Notes: a model not told the origin generated them from the letters alone. A DNA stretch of 64,000 nt from Parietaria judaica (GCA_954871525.1 OX940862.1:37378232-37442231); one strand, 5' to 3'; positions 11,601-21,401 are shown, counted from the first letter of the stretch. Program-made: numbers and translations.

Positions 11601-14600
11601 CAAATTTGGGGATCAAGTCATTACGTAGTTCAGGGGAGACCGGGTAGGTCGGGTTAGGCGTAGTATTTCCTTAAGTGCATGGCGTTCCATCTGCGGAGGA
11701 CTCTTGTTTCGTCCGGAGTGGCTAGCCGGTATACTCCAGGTTTTACTACTTCGGTGACGATGTAAGGTCCTTCCCAGTTAGCCCCGAGCTTGCCCGCATT
11801 CAGCTCGGCGGTGTTCTGGAAAACTTTTCTGAGGACCAACTCTCCCACTATGAATTTTCGACGTTTGACCTTCGAATTATAGTACCTAGCTATCGAGTTT
11901 TGATAGTTGGCAATTCTTATCAAAGCTTGTTCTCGTCTTTCGTCGATGTAGTCGAGCTGGTCTTCCCTCATCTCGTCGTTGAGTTCTGCGTCCAAAGGGG
12001 CGAATTCCCTTCGAAGGCTGGGTGTCTCTATCTCTGCTGGTATTACGGCCTCAGTGCCGTGTACCATTGAGGAAGGGGTTTCCCCGGTGGCCCTACGCGG
12101 GGTAGTTCTGTAGGACCAAAGGACTCCTATGAGCTCGTCTGCCCATCGTCCCTTTTTGGTGTCTAGGCGTCTCTTGATTCCGTCCACTATTACCCGGTTA
12201 GCTACTTCGGCTTGACCATTGCCTTGAGGATATCTCGGAGTGGACGTGTTCAAGGATATTTTCCAGTTTATGCAGAAGTTTTGGAATCTCATTGAAATGA
12301 ATTGTGGTCCATTGTCAGCTATTATCTCTTTTGGGAGGCCGAATCTACTGATGATGTTTTTCCATAGGAAATTTTCTACATCAACATCTTTAATGTTTGC
12401 GTATGATTCTGCCTCCACCCATTTTGAGAAGTAGTCGGTCACGACGAGTAGGAACCTCTTCCCGGCCGGGGCCAGGGGGAACGGTCCTACTATGTCCATG
12501 GACCATTTCATGAACGGGTACGGGACTGAGACTGATGAGAGTTCTTCTGCTGGTCTATGTATGGACGGGGAGTGTCTTTGGCATTTGTCGCACCTTTTGG
12601 CGTAGTTTTCACTGTCCGCCAACATAGTGGCCCAAAAAAAGCCTTGCCTTTTTGCTTTGTTTGCTAAAGATCTTCCTCCCGAATGGTTGCCGCATTCTCC
12701 CGAATGGATTTCGTGAAGTACTGTTTGAGCTTCGGTCTTTCCTAGGCACCTTAGGTAGGGTCCGGTATAGCTACGTTTGTACAATTTTTCCCCGATCATG
12801 TGAAATCTAGCGCTCTGGATCCTTAGTTTCCTAGCTTTTTGCTTGTCTCGAGGTTTGGCTCCGGTTAGGATGTAGTTAATGATTGGGGTCCTCCAATCAT
12901 CCTCTTCCATTTGGATATTGCAAACTTCGCGGGTTACGCTGGGTTCGTCTATCGTTTCGACCGGGATTATCCTTCTGACCTCGGGGTCCGAAGTCGAAGC
13001 TAACCCGGCCAGTGCGTCTGCTGACGCATTTTCACTCCTCGGTATTTGGACTAATTCGACGTGTTCGAATTGTTGAATTAAGCCTTTTACTATCGAGAGG
13101 TATTTTTCCATCCTGTCATGTCGGGTAGCATACTCGCCACTGATCTGACTGGTAACTAGTTTTGAGTCGGAGTGGGCCCTTACTTTCCGGGCTCCCAAGG
13201 CTTTTGCTAGTTTGAGGCCGACGATGAGGGCGTCGTACTCGGTCTCGTTGTTTGTCGCGTGGAATTTCAATCGAAATGATTGTTCCAACACTTCTCCCGT
13301 GGGGGATATCAAACGAATTCCGATCCCGGATCCGCCTTGGTTTGACGCACCGTCGACTTCGAGTTTCCATTCTCCGTCCTCGTGGCCCTCTTTTGAACCG
13401 TCGGCTGGTAATTCGATGAGAAAGTCAGCCAATACTTGTGATTTCGCACAGGTTCGGATCTTGTATTCTATGTCGAATTCGCTCAATTCGACGGCCCATT
13501 TCGTGAGCCTTCCCGATTGATTCGGGCTGTGGAGGATGATTCTCAAAGGTTGGGTCGTCATTACCATGACGGTATGGGACTGAAAGTAAGGCCGAAGCTT
13601 CCTCGCTGCGGTTATCATTGCTAGCGCAAGTTTTTCTATTGCCGGGTATCTGGTTTCAGCGTCCTCCAAAGATTTGCTGATGTAGAAGATCGGCTTTTGC
13701 TCTCCGCGGTCCTCTCTCACGATTACTCCACTCACCGCCGATGGTGAGACAGCCAGATATAAAAACAATGGCTCTCCTAAGATTGGTCTGGTGAGTATTG
13801 GTGGGGTGGAGAGGTACCTTTTCAGCTTTTGGAAGGCCTCTTCGCACTCTTCGGTCCATTCGAACTTTTTGTTACCTTTCAAAAGTTTGTAGAAGGGTAA
13901 ACATTTGTCCGTGGCTCTTGATATGAACCGGTTAAGAGCGGCGATTCTCCCAGTCAGCCTTTGTGTCTCTCGAACAGTCCTTGGGGAGGGCATGTTTTGT
14001 AGGGCATTTATCTGGTCGGGATTGGCTTCTATACCTCGCTGTGTGACCAGATAACCTAGGAATTTTCCTGAAGTTACCCCGAAGGTGCATTTCGTCGGGT
14101 TGAGCTTCATTTGATACTTTCGTAGTATGTCGAAGCAGTCTTCTAGGTGGGTCACGTGATCCGTTGCTTGGGAGGACTTTACCAACATATCATCAATGTA
14201 GACTTCCATAGTTTTACCGAGTTGTTCGGCGAACATTTGGTTGACTAATCTTTGATATGTGGCTCCGGCGTTTTTCAATCCGAAGGGCATAACTTTGTAA
14301 CAGTATATTCCTCTATCGGTTATGAATGCCGTTTTTTCTTGGTCCTCGGGGTGCATTAGGATCTGATTGTATCCCGAGAATGCGTCCATGAATGACAGTA
14401 GTTCGTGCCCACATGTTGCTTCGACCAGACGGTCGATATGGGGCATTGGGAAACTGTCTTTTGGACAAGCTTTGTTCAGGTCGGTAAAGTCGATGCAAAC
14501 TCTAGCCTTCCCGTTTTTCTTCTTCACGACCACTGTATTTGCTAACCAGTCCGGGTATTTGACTTCCCTGATGGATCCGGTTTGCAGCAGTTTTGTGACT

Positions 14601-17600
14601 TCTTCGTTTACGGCTTGGGCCCTGTCCGGGCCTAGCTTTCGCCTTTTTTGTTTCACCGGCTTGTAGCTCGGATCTACATTTAGGCAATGGGTTGTGATGC
14701 TTGGGTCTATGCCGGGCATGTCCTTGTGAGACCAAGCAAAACAATCCCGATTTTTGGTCAGGAATTTGAGGAGATCTTTTCTGACGTTATTGTCTAGTCC
14801 TTTCCCGATTCCTACCCGGTGGTCCGGGTTGTCGGGATCGATCTGGACCTGGACTGTCATTTCCAGGTTAGGTCCATCCGTATCGGTGGTCCTTTCCTGT
14901 CCGTCGTCCTCTTTTTCGTCTACCGCCATTAATTGCTACGCGGTAGATCGCTCTTGTCCGGCTTTGGCGGCCTGGATGTTCCGGAACGCGCTCATGTAGC
15001 AAATTCTGGATTGCTTTTGATTTCCCTTGATTTCAACGATTTTTCCCGCCCTATTTGGGAAGCGTATTAGTTGATGGTAGGTTGACGGTACGGCCTTCAT
15101 CATGTGCAGCCAAGGTCTTCCTAATATCATGTTGTAAACTGACGGGCAGTCCAACACTAGGAAATTTTTGGTCTTCCCGACCCCCGCTGCTGCGATGGAC
15201 AGTCGCACCGTGCCAATGGCATTGATGGTTCCTCCATCGAAGCCGGTTAGCGGGATGGCTTCTCTGTTGATCTCTGTTTCTTCTACCCCCAGTTTTAGCA
15301 ATGGCTCCAGGAAGATCACGTCGATTGAGCTCCCGTTATCGATTAGGATCCTGTCCATCGTATACGAGGAAACTAGGAGTGTGACGACCAACGCATCGTC
15401 GTGCGGACCAATCAGTGTGGCCGCTTCACTATCTTTGAATGAGATCTCGAAGTCTGGCTCTTGCCTCGGTACGATTACCGGTCCGGCCTTGAGCCTCCTC
15501 TGATGGGCCTTGATGGAGTTTACCGAGTTACCATGTAGTTGGGAACCTCCCACGATAGTGTAGATTCTACCGATGGGCTCAGGGATGTCGCTGAGATGCT
15601 CTCCGGAATTCTCCGTTTCTTCGTACGTTTGCTCGTCTGATTCCTCGAGCATGTGTACTCGTCCTCTTTTGTTAGGCTGTATGCTTTCGCGCGGCGTTCT
15701 GTGTTGCTCTTCTCTTTTCTGGCCGGTCTGGTGTTGATTTTGGGGAGGGCTTTGCTCGATCGGTTGCCCACCTTTCAGCTCATTGCCGAAGTTTATTTCC
15801 CCCAATTCTCCATTGATGTACTTTTCCGCTAGGCGAGCACGGAGTACCATACAATTCTTCGTATGATGTCCGAATACCTTGTGGAAGTTACACCACGCTT
15901 TCGGGTCGTGCTTTGGGAAACCTTCGTGGCTGTATGGTGGGAAGTCTCTCGAGCTGACCAGGACTTCTCCAGGAGTTTCTTCTGCCTCGATCTGTTCTTC
16001 GAACTCCGCAGTTTCCGAATTTACGTTGAAAACGTACGGGCTTCGCGGGTTGGGTCCGTTGTTGGCCCTCGGATTCTGGGTTTGGAATGGGTGCTTCTGG
16101 ACTGGAGGGGGATTCCTTTGTCCCCTGAACGGGATGCTGTGATTCCCGGCCCTAGGCGACGGCTGCTGCCCGGGTGGCCCGGTATTCCGCTGGTGGACGG
16201 GTAGAGACCCATGTCTCCTTTGCATGGCTTCGAGTTCTTCGTCATGCCTGATCCAGTTGGATGATCTGTTGATTACGTCTTCGATGGAGTCGTAACGATT
16301 CACGACGATGTCCGTTTTGAACTTCGAGTCGTACCATAATCCGGCTGTGAGAGCGGCTATGGCTGTTTCGTCACTGATCCCGTTTATTTTGACCATGGTC
16401 TTTTTGAACCTGGTCATGAAAGCTCTGAGGGGCTCTCCTCTCTCTTGCTGCAAAGCATAGAGGTTCTCCGCCGTGATCTTAGTTTCCATAAACATGGAAA
16501 AATGTTTGAGAAAAAGGGTCGTTAGCTGTCCGAAGTTGTCTATGGAACGCGGTTCAAGTTTCGAGAACCATTCCATCGCCGGGCCGACCAGATTTTCAGA
16601 GAAATATTGGCAGCGCCCAGCGTCCAATTCGTGCGCTTCTAGATGGGCTCGCCCCATCGCAATCCTGAAGGACCTCAAGTGTACTTTGGGATCGGTCGTC
16701 CCGTCGTACTTTGGCACATATACTCGTCCGCCTTCCCTGAGTATAACGTTAGTTATGACGGGCTTAAAGGGTGTCCTTTCTGCCTCCTCCACTAGACGTT
16801 CTATCTCGGGGGCAGCGGTAGTGGCGCTGTGCACGCGAGAACGCACGTGAATGAGCTTCTCATTCATTTCGGCCATTGAGCATTTGAGCTCCTCCAATTC
16901 TGTGTGTTGGGGAGCTTGTTCGGGACGCACAGCCTGGAGGGGTTCCTGTCCGTACACCGGGCTGGGATACCTCGGGTACGTGACCGGGTGGCCGTTGAGG
17001 GCCTGGCTGATGTTACGGCTTTGCTCGTACCCCGATTGTCGGTTTTGGGGTCCCGGGCGTTGGTGACTGCTCGAAGCAACATTCCCCGCATTAGACGGGT
17101 AGAGACCCGTCAAGGGGGTAAAAAGGGGTGTTCCTGTTTCAGGGGGCGGGGGAGGCGTCGCGGGTCTAGGGCCGCTGGGTAGTCGGGGCTGGTTTTGCCT
17201 TGGCGCTTGCGGATTGTCCACGTCGGCAAAGTCGAAGTGGACAGCGTCGAGCCCGGTCCGGCCTTGACTCCCAGAGCTTTGTCCCGGATTAGTCCGGTTA
17301 GCGTTCTGGCGACGCTCATTTCGGGCTTGGTTGGCTTCCAGAGATTCGAGTCGCTGGCGCAGCTCTCGATTCTCAGCAGCGCTAGCCTCTAGCTGAGACT
17401 GTAGGTTGCTCGATTCCATGTTTGGATCTGGGTTGTTCACCTCAGACTCGTTCACGATTGCGATTTCGTTGTTGCTCATGTTCGCGGAGTGCTTTGAGCT
17501 TTTAGAAGTTAGCGAGATCAATTTCCCACAGACGGCGCCAAACTATTGACGTGGTTTCCCACCTCAATCAGTCAAAGTGTGACTTGTGAGTGTATGATAT

Positions 17601-18883
17601 TTTTGGATGAAACAATTTGGTGGAATTCGATCTCTCACGTTGCAAGCTCACGATTCACTCACGATATATGTATAAGTATATAAGCGGTATAAATGAGACG
17701 AGGGATTTTTTATAGAGGTTCGTCCCAAGGCGGTAGTTGACTACTTCCTCTGTTAGTTTATTGCGACAATGAACATAGACGGATAGCTACAGGCAGCTAA
17801 GTCACGTCTGAGAGCAAGAAGAAATGGAGAAAGAAAGAAAGAACACAACAAGATCTCAAAATGACAAGAATGCCGGGTAGAAATTCTTCAGTGTATTCTC
17901 TCGAGGTTGTAAGTGTGCGTGTGTGTTGATCTGAGCTTGAGCTTGGCATTTATAGACTTCAATTCTTCCCGTTGAACTTCCAGGAATTGAGGGGTCTTCA
18001 CTCCGTGCTGACCGGGTTGAATGGACGATCTGGCTACACGTGTCCCACGACTTCGTTCTAGTCGTCGCGTTTGAATTATGCCCGTTGGAGACTTTACTCC
18101 GTGCTCATGGTCTTCCGTCTGAGTTTGAAACATGATGCCGGGTAGAGAATATGACGACTCTACCCTCGTCTTTCTGGGCTGCTACCGAGTGGATTTGGGC
18201 TTTAGAACTCATTGGGCCGAGTAGCCTATGTCCATTGGTTCTTGGTCTGACTGAGAATCTCTTTGGGCTTCTTCAAACGGGCTTTTACGAGTACCAGTTT
18301 ATTTCTTTAAAGCCTTTTATCATAGTTTGTAAATTTAATTAATTCACAACCTTAGCACTTTATGTCACATTAAATAATGACGAATTTGTACATCAACAAG
18401 TAACTTTCTCGAACGTCTTTCACAAGTTGACCAAGCAAGATCTACAGCATCGGCAAAACGAGCACAAATCCTTGAGACACGGGTCTTTTCTGGTGATTCA
18501 CACATTAAGCAAGCAAAGCAAAACTACTAGAAACGGAAAATTGTCTCCAATGAAATTAAATAAAAAATACACTCAAGATAACACATATCCAGAATAGAGA
18601 AACCCGACACTGTTTCTGCAACAACAAAAAAAAACACAAATCAGAACTACACAACATGGGAACCTTCGCAAACGTCTTTCACAAGCGTCCACGCAAGATC
18701 TATATTTTAAGCTAAACAAACACAAATTCGAAGCTTAAGAGACTTAGTTATCTGGAAGCTTAAAAAAAACCATCAGTTAAAGTTTGCGACAGAGTCTTGC
18801 CGGCGAATCCCACGTTTTGGTACAAGGAGTCCAGGAGAATATTCCGGAAGATCACAGGTGTTTCTCTCAGTTCCGGTGGAGCC
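5606..18883 (-). CDS. Unrecognised protein with thioredoxin-fold-like C-terminus, 3' five exons, split by a gypsy element
   Basis: Five minus-strand exons join in phase: 18771-18883, 18405-18489, 6017-6101, 5810-5921 and 5606-5712 (stop TAG at 5606-5608). They encode about 167 residues, starting near [12 protein letters not shown] and ending VSALSRPYY. The stretch [20 protein letters not shown], followed by [16 protein letters not shown], has the strand-helix-Pro-strand pattern of a thioredoxin fold, but no CxxC is seen in the exons found. The tail ([15 protein letters not shown]) faintly recalls the chloroplast MRL7 group; I would not name it on this. The 5' exons were not found. The intron between 18405 and 6101 contains the whole 12.1-kb gypsy element, inserted 6 nt after the donor, which remains GTTACT. 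Whether the gene still makes a correctly spliced RNA is unknown. Confidence 0.6.
6294..7149 (-). repeat. 3' LTR of the gypsy/Tat element
   Basis: 856-bp LTR, terminal inverted repeat TGTTGA/TCAACA. The plus-strand sequence just after it (7150 onward, minus-strand purine run AGGGGGC) fits a polypurine tract. Confidence 0.9.
7534..7541 (+). promoter_or_regulatory. TATA box of the antisense ORF
   Basis: TATAAATA sits in a small palindrome (CGAGTATAAATACTCG) about 390 bp upstream of the antisense ORF's ATG at 7927. A long leader, possibly with its own intron from the GT at 7606, would follow. This suggests the antisense ORF has a promoter independent of the LTR. Confidence 0.45.
7927..10745 (+). 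CDS. Antisense ORF (aORF) of the gypsy/Tat element, spliced
   Basis: Runs opposite to gag-pol. Likely exons: 7927-8488, 8573-8734, 8818-9595 and 9675-10745 (stop TAG). The first exon matches the plant family called 'putative gypsy-type transposon' (Transposase_28): a (I/L)[13 protein letters not shown] segment, [13 protein letters not shown], then [16 protein letters not shown] and a [15 protein letters not shown] block. Exon 3 is low-complexity and charged; exon 4 is a long coiled coil (Glu/Ala/Lys heptads) ending in an acidic tail with EEPTL/EEPIL repeats. The exon 2-3 junction does not keep phase with the obvious GT and AG sites, so this copy carries a frameshift or uses another site. Function is unknown. 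Accessory antisense ORFs are known from Tat-lineage elements. Confidence 0.7.
10746..11202. other. Spacer between antisense ORF and minisatellite
   Basis: Internal element DNA between the convergent 3' ends of the antisense ORF (stop at 10745) and pol (stop at 11654). T-rich, no ORF supported; it probably holds the antisense ORF's 3' UTR. Confidence 0.5.
11203..11463. repeat. Minisatellite, about 37-40-bp period, inside the gypsy element
   Basis: About seven degenerate units built on GGTTTGTTACCCGGGTAGG followed by TTTGTTACCTTATG-like text, with variable ends. It lies just past the pol stop codon and before the antisense ORF. Confidence 0.8.
11654..14929 (-). CDS. pol: Gypsy/Tat pol: reverse transcriptase, two RNase H domains, integrase
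   Basis: Intact 1091-codon frame counted from the ATG at 14929. Reverse transcriptase carries YIDD at residues 244-247 (14200 downward). A first, decayed RNase H region follows ([19 protein letters not shown]), then a second complete one with [15 protein letters not shown] and HSDSKL, the dual arrangement characteristic of the Tat lineage. Integrase has the HHCC finger ending in CDKCQRH and the catalytic D, D and E in [16 protein letters not shown] and GQAEVANR. It is in the same frame as gag-pro and starts two codons after the gag stop, so the ATG is probably not the real start: pol is likely made as a gag-pol fusion through readthrough of the TAG at 14936-14938. Confidence 0.92.
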   Translation of the reverse strand: MAVDEKEDDGQERTTDTDGPNLEMTVQVQIDPDNPDHRVGIGKGLDNNVRKDLLKFLTKNRDCFAWSHKDMPGIDPSITTHCLNVDPSYKPVKQKRRKLGPDRAQAVNEEVTKLLQTGSIREVKYPDWLANTVVVKKKNGKARVCIDFTDLNKACPKDSFPMPHIDRLVEATCGHELLSFMDAFSGYNQILMHPEDQEKTAFITDRGIYCYKVMPFGLKNAGATYQRLVNQMFAEQLGKTMEVYIDDMLVKSSQATDHVTHLEDCFDILRKYQMKLNPTKCTFGVTSGKFLGYLVTQRGIEANPDQINALQNMPSPRTVRETQRLTGRIAALNRFISRATDKCLPFYKLLKGNKKFEWTEECEEAFQKLKRYLSTPPILTRPILGEPLFLYLAVSPSAVSGVIVREDRGEQKPIFYISKSLEDAETRYPAIEKLALAMITAARKLRPYFQSHTVMVMTTQPLRIILHSPNQSGRLTKWAVELSEFDIEYKIRTCAKSQVLADFLIELPADGSKEGHEDGEWKLEVDGASNQGGSGIGIRLISPTGEVLEQSFRLKFHATNNETEYDALIVGLKLAKALGARKVRAHSDSKLVTSQISGEYATRHDRMEKYLSIVKGLIQQFEHVELVQIPRSENASADALAGLASTSDPEVRRIIPVETIDEPSVTREVCNIQMEEDDWRTPIINYILTGAKPRDKQKARKLRIQSARFHMIGEKLYKRSYTGPYLRCLGKTEAQTVLHEIHSGECGNHSGGRSLANKAKRQGFFWATMLADSENYAKRCDKCQRHSPSIHRPAEELSSVSVPYPFMKWSMDIVGPFPLAPAGKRFLLVVTDYFSKWVEAESYANIKDVDVENFLWKNIISRFGLPKEIIADNGPQFISMRFQNFCINWKISLNTSTPRYPQGNGQAEVANRVIVDGIKRRLDTKKGRWADELIGVLWSYRTTPRRATGETPSSMVHGTEAVIPAEIETPSLRREFAPLDAELNDEMREDQLDYIDERREQALIRIANYQNSIARYYNSKVKRRKFIVGELVLRKVFQNTAELNAGKLGANWEGPYIVTEVVKPGVYRLATPDETRVLRRWNAMHLRKYYA
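14930..14938 (-). promoter_or_regulatory. Predicted stop-codon readthrough site between gag-pro and pol (TAG CAA TTA)
   Basis: The gag-pro frame ends at TAG (14938-14936, minus strand), followed in the same frame by CAA TTA and then pol. TAG-CAR-YYA is the tobamovirus-type readthrough context, established for translation termination in plants, and this is an exact match. Because no frame change separates the two ORFs, suppression of this stop would give a Gag-Pol fusion at low frequency. The readthrough itself is inference. Confidence 0.7.
14936..17479 (-). CDS. gag: Gypsy/Tat gag-protease
   Basis: 847-aa polyprotein from ATG at 17479. An N-terminal coiled coil ([16 protein letters not shown]) and a Pro-rich segment are followed by the retrotransposon gag core ([44 protein letters not shown]). 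A finger of the form [14 protein letters not shown] replaces the usual CCHC knuckle. The aspartic protease lies near the C-terminus ([13 protein letters not shown], with ILGRPWLH downstream). An open frame continues a little upstream of the chosen ATG to near the PBS. The frame is intact, so this copy might still make Gag; expression is not shown. Confidence 0.88.
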   Translation of the reverse strand: MSNNEIAIVNESEVNNPDPNMESSNLQSQLEASAAENRELRQRLESLEANQARNERRQNANRTNPGQSSGSQGRTGLDAVHFDFADVDNPQAPRQNQPRLPSGPRPATPPPPPETGTPLFTPLTGLYPSNAGNVASSSHQRPGPQNRQSGYEQSRNISQALNGHPVTYPRYPSPVYGQEPLQAVRPEQAPQHTELEELKCSMAEMNEKLIHVRSRVHSATTAAPEIERLVEEAERTPFKPVITNVILREGGRVYVPKYDGTTDPKVHLRSFRIAMGRAHLEAHELDAGRCQYFSENLVGPAMEWFSKLEPRSIDNFGQLTTLFLKHFSMFMETKITAENLYALQQERGEPLRAFMTRFKKTMVKINGISDETAIAALTAGLWYDSKFKTDIVVNRYDSIEDVINRSSNWIRHDEELEAMQRRHGSLPVHQRNTGPPGQQPSPRAGNHSIPFRGQRNPPPVQKHPFQTQNPRANNGPNPRSPYVFNVNSETAEFEEQIEAEETPGEVLVSSRDFPPYSHEGFPKHDPKAWCNFHKVFGHHTKNCMVLRARLAEKYINGELGEINFGNELKGGQPIEQSPPQNQHQTGQKREEQHRTPRESIQPNKRGRVHMLEESDEQTYEETENSGEHLSDIPEPIGRIYTIVGGSQLHGNSVNSIKAHQRRLKAGPVIVPRQEPDFEISFKDSEAATLIGPHDDALVVTLLVSSYTMDRILIDNGSSIDVIFLEPLLKLGVEETEINREAIPLTGFDGGTINAIGTVRLSIAAAGVGKTKNFLVLDCPSVYNMILGRPWLHMMKAVPSTYHQLIRFPNRAGKIVEIKGNQKQSRICYMSAFRNIQAAKAGQERSTA
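17523..17540 (-). other. Primer-binding site of the gypsy/Tat element
   Basis: On the minus strand, TGGCGCCGTCTGTGGGAA follows the 5' LTR after a 3-nt gap. It begins with the TGG expected for pairing to a tRNA CCA end. Which tRNA it pairs with was not determined. Confidence 0.75.
17544..18398 (-). repeat. 5' LTR of the gypsy/Tat element
   Basis: 855-bp partner of the LTR at 6294-7149, about 98-99% identical by eye. Its inner end carries TATTGAC instead of TGTTGAC. Confidence 0.9.
18655..18745 (-). pseudogene. Decayed duplicate of an exon of the thioredoxin-like gene
   Basis: The plus-strand stretch CGTCTTTCACAAG...GCAAGATCTA, within the intron between exons 18771-18883 and 18405-18489, resembles the neighbouring exon at 18405-18489 at many positions. 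In the corresponding frame it contains stops. It looks like an old local exon duplication that is no longer coding. Confidence 0.4.
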
Positions 18884-20150
18884 CTGCCAAATTCAGAATG
18901 CGCAGACGAAAGTTGACAACTGACATACGACCTTATGCATTGGGTTAATAATAATTTATGAATACTAAATTACCTAATATTTATGAAATTTTGTGATATG
19001 GTTATTATCTGATAACCGGACTGTTGGTCGGTTAACAAGTTTTCCGCTTTAAAATAATTTTTTAATGTTACCCGGACGATTCGTAGGAATATTTCGCGAT
19101 AATATTCTCGGGATCCAAGACTGGATTCCCATCAAAGTCGTCATTGTGGCGACTTGGTCCACCATATAGACATGCAGTTGCCCCAAGCATGTCGCATCGA
19201 CGCCTCCTAGCCATGACACCTAGTTTATGAAACTAGCTTCGTCATATCTAGCAACGTCGACAGAGACCCCCGTCTCCGCAATCAGCTTTCGGCTTGCCTA
19301 TGCAAGCTTAGGTACGTACTTCCTAACCCTTTACTTTGAACTACGTGATGACCTAATCCCTTTAAATGGTACGTACGCAGCCTTTCACGAGGTTCGGCAT
19401 CAAATATATTGCCTCTTATCATTTTCTTGTCGTCAAGCATATTCAATGACAAGTGTCAGATAGGCTTCAGAGGTTCTACCCTCCAATTCTCCTAGACGTG
19501 TTTTACATGTGCAGGTTACAGGGACATCTTACCATTAAGGATGTCGTCGCCAAGGCCCGCGATCTCGAGCCTAGGGCTCTCCATAGATCCAATTTTATGG
19601 TGAATTCCTTACTCATAGGTTCGTCGGAGACGACTACTTTAATTCAACGATCATCAGGATAGCTCATGCCTCGTTGGAAGCAGCTATCCGCCTTCAGCTA
19701 AATTAATCATCGTTGATTCCATCTTTGACCGTCTACGCGATCACCCGGTCTGGCCCGGGTTCGAACGTGGGTCAGGTTTACCGTTAATCCATTTTTACGC
19801 ATTAACAATAAACTATTAAAAAAAACTTGTCGCAAGCTTATTTGCCCAAGCTTATGTTCACACTGTGAAGCCTTAGACGTGTGACACTTCAGAGATACAT
19901 GAAATTTTGTTATCAACGAATCCCAAATTTTGTAAATTAATTGAAAAGGTGGACAGAGCTTTAATAAGGAGCAAAATAAACTTGACCGTAAATGGAAAGA
20001 CTAGTTTATGCCATCGAAAAATAAAAATATTATGGAATTAATATTCTACCTATAAAATCACCATGGCTTTTAATGAGATACTTTAATTACCATTTAATTG
20101 AACTTATTCCGTTAGTTACTGATAATGAACCATTTGTGTAAATTTGTTCT
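18884..20150. other. Unassigned region upstream of the thioredoxin-like exons
   Basis: Mixed-composition DNA with no ORF I can support. It must contain either the missing 5' exons of the minus-strand gene or their deletion scar. A stretch at 19060-19790 is richer in GC and could be remnant mobile-element sequence, but nothing diagnostic was seen. Confidence 0.4.
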
Positions 20151-20757
20151 TATATACTACTTGGAAAAGTTGTACATGTTAGGTTTTTCGGATATTCTCA
20201 ATCTTAACGTTAATTTTGGGATACCCTCAATTAATAGTCTATATTAAATACGCAAACTAGTGATTAACCCGTTCTGATGTTACCAAAACTATCACAACTT
20301 TTTCCCTCAAATAGTTTTGACAGCTTCAGCCGGGTCTGTGCGTGCGCGCCTCATATATACTTTATGATCAGTACAACCCGGGTGCGGGACACCTCGATCA
20401 TTTATCTCATCCACAACATCGTTTTGGGAACTCTACGGTGGCTCTAGATTGGAAACCACCTCGCTAGATTACTAGATCATCGTCGGTGATCGGACGACGG
20501 CACATGAATGCTTTGCTTTGAGAGAGAGAGAGAGACAGAGAATTCGACTAGGTTTTGGGGCAGAGCCTTAGTTGAAATTTTATGAGCTTGGATTAGAATT
20601 TTGGGAGATCCTAGCTTCCCTATTTATAAACTTAGGGCTTAACGATCTTTAGTCGTATAACGGGTCAAGCTCATTAAGTCATTAAAATATTTAATTAATT
20701 ATTTTCTATCAATATTTATTAATCATATACTAATATAATTAACTCAACTTGTCCATG
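20150..20757 (-). repeat. Possible old solo LTR, minus strand, interrupted by the copia at 20758
   Basis: On the minus strand, 20757 down to about 20150 has an LTR-like order: AT-rich upstream part, TATAAATAGG box (about 20620), then a CT-rich transcribed part. The text resumes across the copia insertion at 28965-29045. No terminal TG/CA pair or TSD could be fixed. Confidence 0.3.
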
Positions 20758-21401
20758 TGTTGGTTATGCCCGAACCCGATATTGTATCTCTCGGGCTATC
20801 GGATATCGACCCGATAACCATAACCGACATTATGGGCCCACTCGGGCCCAAGTATTAATTATGATTCATATTAATTAATAATAGATTAATTAATCCATGA
20901 TTGGGCTTTTAGAAAGCCCATTAGGTGGGCTTTTAGAAAGCCCACTCGGTCATGACCATAGGGTATTATAAATACCACATCATGACTCATAATTAAATAC
21001 AACACACACCAGAGAAACCCTAGCCTCCTAGAAAATTCGAGCTCCCCTCCCTTGGTAGTCGAATTTTGGCTTGCTCCCCGGTTCAATCAACGGTTGATCA
21101 TCTAAACACCGACAAGGATCTAACCTATCCTCCGAGGTGTTTTCCGGTCATCTAAGACGTTCCCGAGTGACGTGGTGGACGAAATAGAGGCGCAACACTT
21201 GAGGTGCTCAATCCTAAATTCGACAAGCTCCAGAATCAAAGGAATCGGCAGTTATTCGGTACAGTTGGCAAAAGTACCGAAGTTTGGTAACGATCTCTAA
21301 ACGATATCTTAATTCTCGTAATTATTCTAGATCTTTATTGTTCGATGATATCCCGTGATTTCCGCCTCGGGATTGAGAAAAAGTCATCGAAAAACCCAAC
21401 A
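20758..21401 (+). repeat. 5' LTR of the non-autonomous copia
   Basis: 644 bp, begins TGTTGGTTATGCC and ends AACCCAACA; the PBS complementary to initiator tRNA-Met follows after one base. Confidence 0.92.

Larger units (their letters stand above)
6294..18398 (-). mobile_element. Ty3/gypsy LTR retrotransposon, Tat lineage, with antisense ORF
   Basis: Complete element of 12.1 kb. LTRs at 6294-7149 and 17544-18398 end in TGTTGA...TCAACA (one terminal mismatch at 17545) and differ at roughly a dozen positions by eye, so the insertion is fairly recent. A perfect 5-bp TSD, AGTAA, flanks it at 6289-6293 and 18399-18403. Coding direction is minus: PBS, gag-pro, pol, a minisatellite, then an antisense spliced ORF on the plus strand before the 3' LTR. 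The gag knuckle ([14 protein letters not shown]), the doubled RNase H and the antisense ORF of the 'putative gypsy-type transposon' family together point to the Tat/Retand/Ogre group. It lies in an intron of the thioredoxin-like gene, in that gene's own transcriptional direction. Confidence 0.93.

Noticed and set aside
14930..14936. Possible tobamovirus fragment because of the TAG-CAA-TTA motif
   Set aside because: Both flanking frames are clear Ty3/gypsy gag-protease and reverse transcriptase; only the recoding context is shared.
19750..19790. GGTTCGAA text resembling a tRNA or SINE B box
   Set aside because: No A box or cloverleaf could be placed upstream at the right distance, and there is no A-tail or TSD.
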